DNA of 64,000 nt, taken from assembly GCF_949987515.2 (NCBI RefSeq), contig NC_082700.1:35985380-36049379 (forward strand). Direction: 5' to 3'. The notes below the pieces were generated by a model that ran no database searches, was not told where the DNA came from, and worked only from the letters and a program-made list of their open reading frames with translations. Of this stretch, positions 61,435 through 64,000 are shown piece after piece. Position numbers and translations under genes: made by a program. The number at the start of each line of letters is the position of its first letter. Position 1 is the stretch's first letter. The stretch is from Delphinus delphis (Eukaryota > Chordata > Mammalia > Artiodactyla > Delphinidae).

Positions 61435-62010
61435 TTCATGTTTTCATCCAAAGCATGGTATAAGTTATTGGCTGGCCCATAGTTGGCTAACAATGGCAGG
61501 TGTCCAACCATGGTCCAGTTCCTCAGCCAATGCACCCAGCCAATGACTGGGTGCCTCAAGCTTAACAGAAAAGCCTCAGATCCAAATCCTCCAGTGCACT
61601 TGGTGCTGAGCAAGGAGGCAGTGTCCTGTCAAGCCACAACTTCCAGAGGACACTTCCTCAACTGAATCATCTGCATCCTGCATTTGGGATGCTGGAGCCC
61701 CTCACAGAGCAGTTCCATGCCTGACAACCCCAAGTCATTGCTCCTTAGGTCCATCCTTATTAAATTCTTATTGGATATCAGAGCTGCTGTGAGGTCCTGA
61801 TATGCAGGGCTAGAAACTCAGCACCTCTTCAACCTCAATTCTGCAGTTTGTATTTGGGGTGTCTGAGTCTTTGACAGAGCAGCTTCACCCCCCAGCTTCT
61901 CAGGGCATTGCAATACAAAAGCAGCTCTATCAGATTTGGATTAGAGCTTAGAGCATCAGCAAGCTGTTCATTGTAGATGTCTGACAAAACAATCCTCTCG
62001 GCTGACTATG
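61435..62010 (-). pseudogene. NLRP-type leucine-rich-repeat pseudogene fragment
   Basis: The minus strand encodes decayed ribonuclease-inhibitor-like LRR modules of the NLRP (NACHT-LRR-PYD) family, whose LRRs form the ligand/regulatory end of cytosolic sensors and of oocyte/embryo factors. Module 1 (about 61,985-61,841) reads ADALSSNPNLIEL and VKLLCQRLRHPKYKLQ. Module 2 (about 61,840-61,671) reads DLTAALISNKNLIRMDLRSN then MELLCEGLQHPKC. Module 3 (to about 61,540) reads LRKCPLE, an in-frame stop, a ~34-base deletion, and LLSLRHP. The two '(L)CxxLxHPxC/Y' marks are 170 bases apart, against the usual 171-base module, which gives the frameshift between modules 1 and 2. Modules that are usually separate exons lie back to back without introns, which suggests a processed copy. 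No NACHT or PYD part is seen. Which NLRP it derives from cannot be told. Confidence 0.75.
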
Positions 62011-62445
62011 CCAATAGCATCTGGACCCTGAAGTCCATCTCACCCATCTTCTTCACCCACACTGCAGGCAGCCCTGTACCAGTGCAAATTTATAGAAATT
62101 TATAGAGATACTATAACTAGCGCTGTCAGTGTAGAATGTATGGTTAGGAATTCTGCCTATGAATGTGTTTCTATCTGTGCTTGAAGATGGAAGTGATTAT
62201 ATAGCTTATTGCCTATGAGAAATAACAATTATAGATAATATTTATTTTAATTGGAACTGGGCTGATTTAAAATATAATAGTATCAAAGTCTTAACATTTA
62301 TAGAAAACTAAACTGATATTGCCAATATTAAGAGAGGCAGAAAAGCGATGTGAAAGGACACCAAAATGTTTTCCCTTTCCAGCTATAGGAAAAATTAGAT
62401 ACTTCAAATTTTACTCTGTATAAAATAAGTAAGAGTAGTCTAATT
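62011..62445. other. Flank of the NLRP-like fragment
   Basis: 62,011-62,085 is still GC-rich and may be a further, unreadable part of the NLRP copy ('ctgaagtccatctcacccat'). From about 62,090 the sequence returns to ordinary AT-rich text, with a short direct repeat aatttatagaa at 62,085 and 62,096. Confidence 0.35.
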
Positions 62446-62449
62446 GATG

Positions 62450-62735
62450 ATGTGTTAACAAACATTTCCCAAACCTCCATGCCTTGAAGCAACAAGAATT
62501 TATTTCTTTTCTACATTTTAAATTTGTTCTGGGATCCAAGCTAGTTAAGTGTCATACCATGTGGGATATCACTGGCCATGATGAAAAGAAGAAGATGGAC
62601 TTTTACAGTAGTACCCAACCCCTGCACCATTAATAAGTATTGGCCAAGAAATAAAACTTTGCTGCTATATGCCACTGAGATTTTGAGGCTGATTATCATC
62701 ACAGAATAACTCTCTCCTGATTGAAATAGATATTT
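62450..62735. mobile_element. Probable old LTR-type fragment(s)
   Basis: 62,455-62,530 ('gaagcaacaagaatttattt', 'ctgggatccaagctag') resembles a reversed MaLR LTR, while 62,645-62,735 ('agaaataaaactttgctgct', 'atgccactgagattttgagg') resembles the forward 3' end of the LTR type seen at 47.1-47.5 kb. It may be two fragments in opposite orientation. Confidence 0.4.
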
Positions 62736-64000
62736 GTACCTGAAGCAGGTTGTCCATGGGCATGGTTCATCAGTTTGCACAGAAGATATGAATATTGGAA
62801 TCTGGAAAATAATGATAAATGTTATACAGTAGCAGAAAAAAGTAAAACTATCCCTAGCAATATACTAAAATATCACATATCTCATGAAATTTTAACTCTG
62901 GGACAAGAAGTCTGAAAACACTATTAATAGAACACATTTGTTGTTGTTTGTTGTATTTGATAAGGTACTGCCAGAAAAAAAAGATCTCAGGAAAAACAAA
63001 ACAAAACAAAAAAAACAATAGAAACCCCAGCTTATCAGAATTAAGAACAAGAATTAAGAATAGAGAGACAAGATAATTGAAGTCCTGTAGGTTCATAAGA
63101 AGAAATTATTTTTTACCTTACCCTCTCATTATTCCAGAAGGAAAGAAGAAACAAAAGAAGATTTGAGCTATAAATATTTATTAAAATTTAGCAACATGAA
63201 AAAAATATTAGTATTTTATTACCCATGCTTAAAACCTGAATGGATTAAGATGCCTCAGTACAAGCATGACCTTACTATTGTGTAGGATCTAGTACTTTTA
63301 ACTGCATAAGTTGACTCAGAGGATTGAGGCTAGTGGTAAAATCCCCAAATCAAAGACATTTAAGCTCAGGGTGCCTATATTTGGGTCTATTGTAGAGGCA
63401 GCAAGAAGTAAAGCAATATAGCAAATTTGAGAATTATCTCAAAGAACTTTCTTCTTTTAGCTATTTTCATATATAGATAACTGAGATCAAATATGTAAAA
63501 TTCCTAAAAACTTAATAAATACTCTAAGGCACAAAATAATTCTCGGACTTCTAACTACTTAAAGGCAGAACGTTGTCTGAGACATGCTTTGCTCTCAAAA
63601 GATTGACATTGCCCAATACTTATTTCACAGAAGCCAAAGTGGCTAAAGGCAGAGGAGAATCTCTCAGAGGGGCCCAGGAAGAATGGCATTCAGGGCCATT
63701 TTCAGGGAGCAGGAACAGTCTAATTAAGGAATGTTGTCCAGTCCTGAGGTGGAAACCATGACAGTGTTGGTTCAGAGGGATTTAAGGATTAATATAGACC
63801 AGGGACCAATGCAAATTTCCATTTGTTTCTTTTTTCCAGATTGGAGATCTAGTAGTTCTGCAGAACACAATCCACCTCTCTATGTTGCTTTTGTGGTGAG
63901 AAGATAATTTGTCCTGTTAGTATGTAAGTTCCTGGATCAAGAAAAGTCACAAGTGAAGCTGATGTGGATGCAACTGTTCTAATAGAGACTAAGTCTCATA
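62736..64000. other. Unassigned sequence at window end
   Basis: Ordinary AT-rich DNA to about 63,540, then a GC-richer patch (63,550-63,800) with a 62-codon plus-strand frame at 63,573-63,761 that shows no known family. No repeat recognised. Confidence 0.4.

Overview
This window is mammalian nuclear DNA. It is AT-rich, shows no open reading frame that I can defend as a functional gene, and is dominated by interspersed repeats. The source is a cetartiodactyl and most probably a cetacean. The evidence is the repeated presence of tRNA-Glu-derived CHR-type SINEs, both a ~200-bp form that begins GGGCTTCCCTGGTGG-like and ends in an A-rich tail, and a longer ~330-360 bp form, together with L1 elements whose 3' UTR is of the cetartiodactyl type.

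Layout. 1-8.2 kb: a microsatellite edge, an old plus-strand L1 tail split by a younger L1 with a clean target-site duplication (TSD), a long minus-strand L1 carrying a SINE and ~650 bp of nearly pure A/T, then an internally deleted plus-strand L1. 8.2-16.8 kb: a CHR SINE, two 5'-truncated minus-strand L1s, a MIR and long unassigned AT-rich stretches. 16.8-21.4 kb: a three-level nest of minus-strand L1s. 22.2-26.7 kb: an LTR-like fragment, a short Tigger/pogo-type DNA transposon with TA duplication and a remnant of the transposase start, two CHR SINEs, a telomere-like motif cluster, and an L1 with inverted 5' part into which another L1 has jumped. 27.5-35.35 kb: a CHR SINE and a full-length but dead L1 (5' UTR, ORF1, ORF2, 3' UTR, 13-bp perfect TSD) carrying two SINEs. 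35.35-55.9 kb: mostly unassigned sequence with L2, MIR, LTR and small L1 pieces. 55.9-58.1 kb: an old plus-strand L1 split by an LTR. 59.6-60.0 kb: an MLT1-like LTR. 61.4-62.1 kb: a decayed copy of NLRP-type leucine-rich repeats on the minus strand, the only trace of a cellular protein gene I can see.

No genes work together here. The story is one of repeat accumulation: old L1/L2/MIR/LTR sequence received middle-aged L1s, then cetartiodactyl L1s and CHR SINEs. Family names were assigned from memory of consensus sequences, without alignment software, so subfamily names are tentative and boundaries are good to about 10-30 bp unless a TSD fixes them. I found no undescribed molecular system; the most informative items are the NLRP-like pseudogene, the full-length L1, the nested insertions and the telomere-like cluster.
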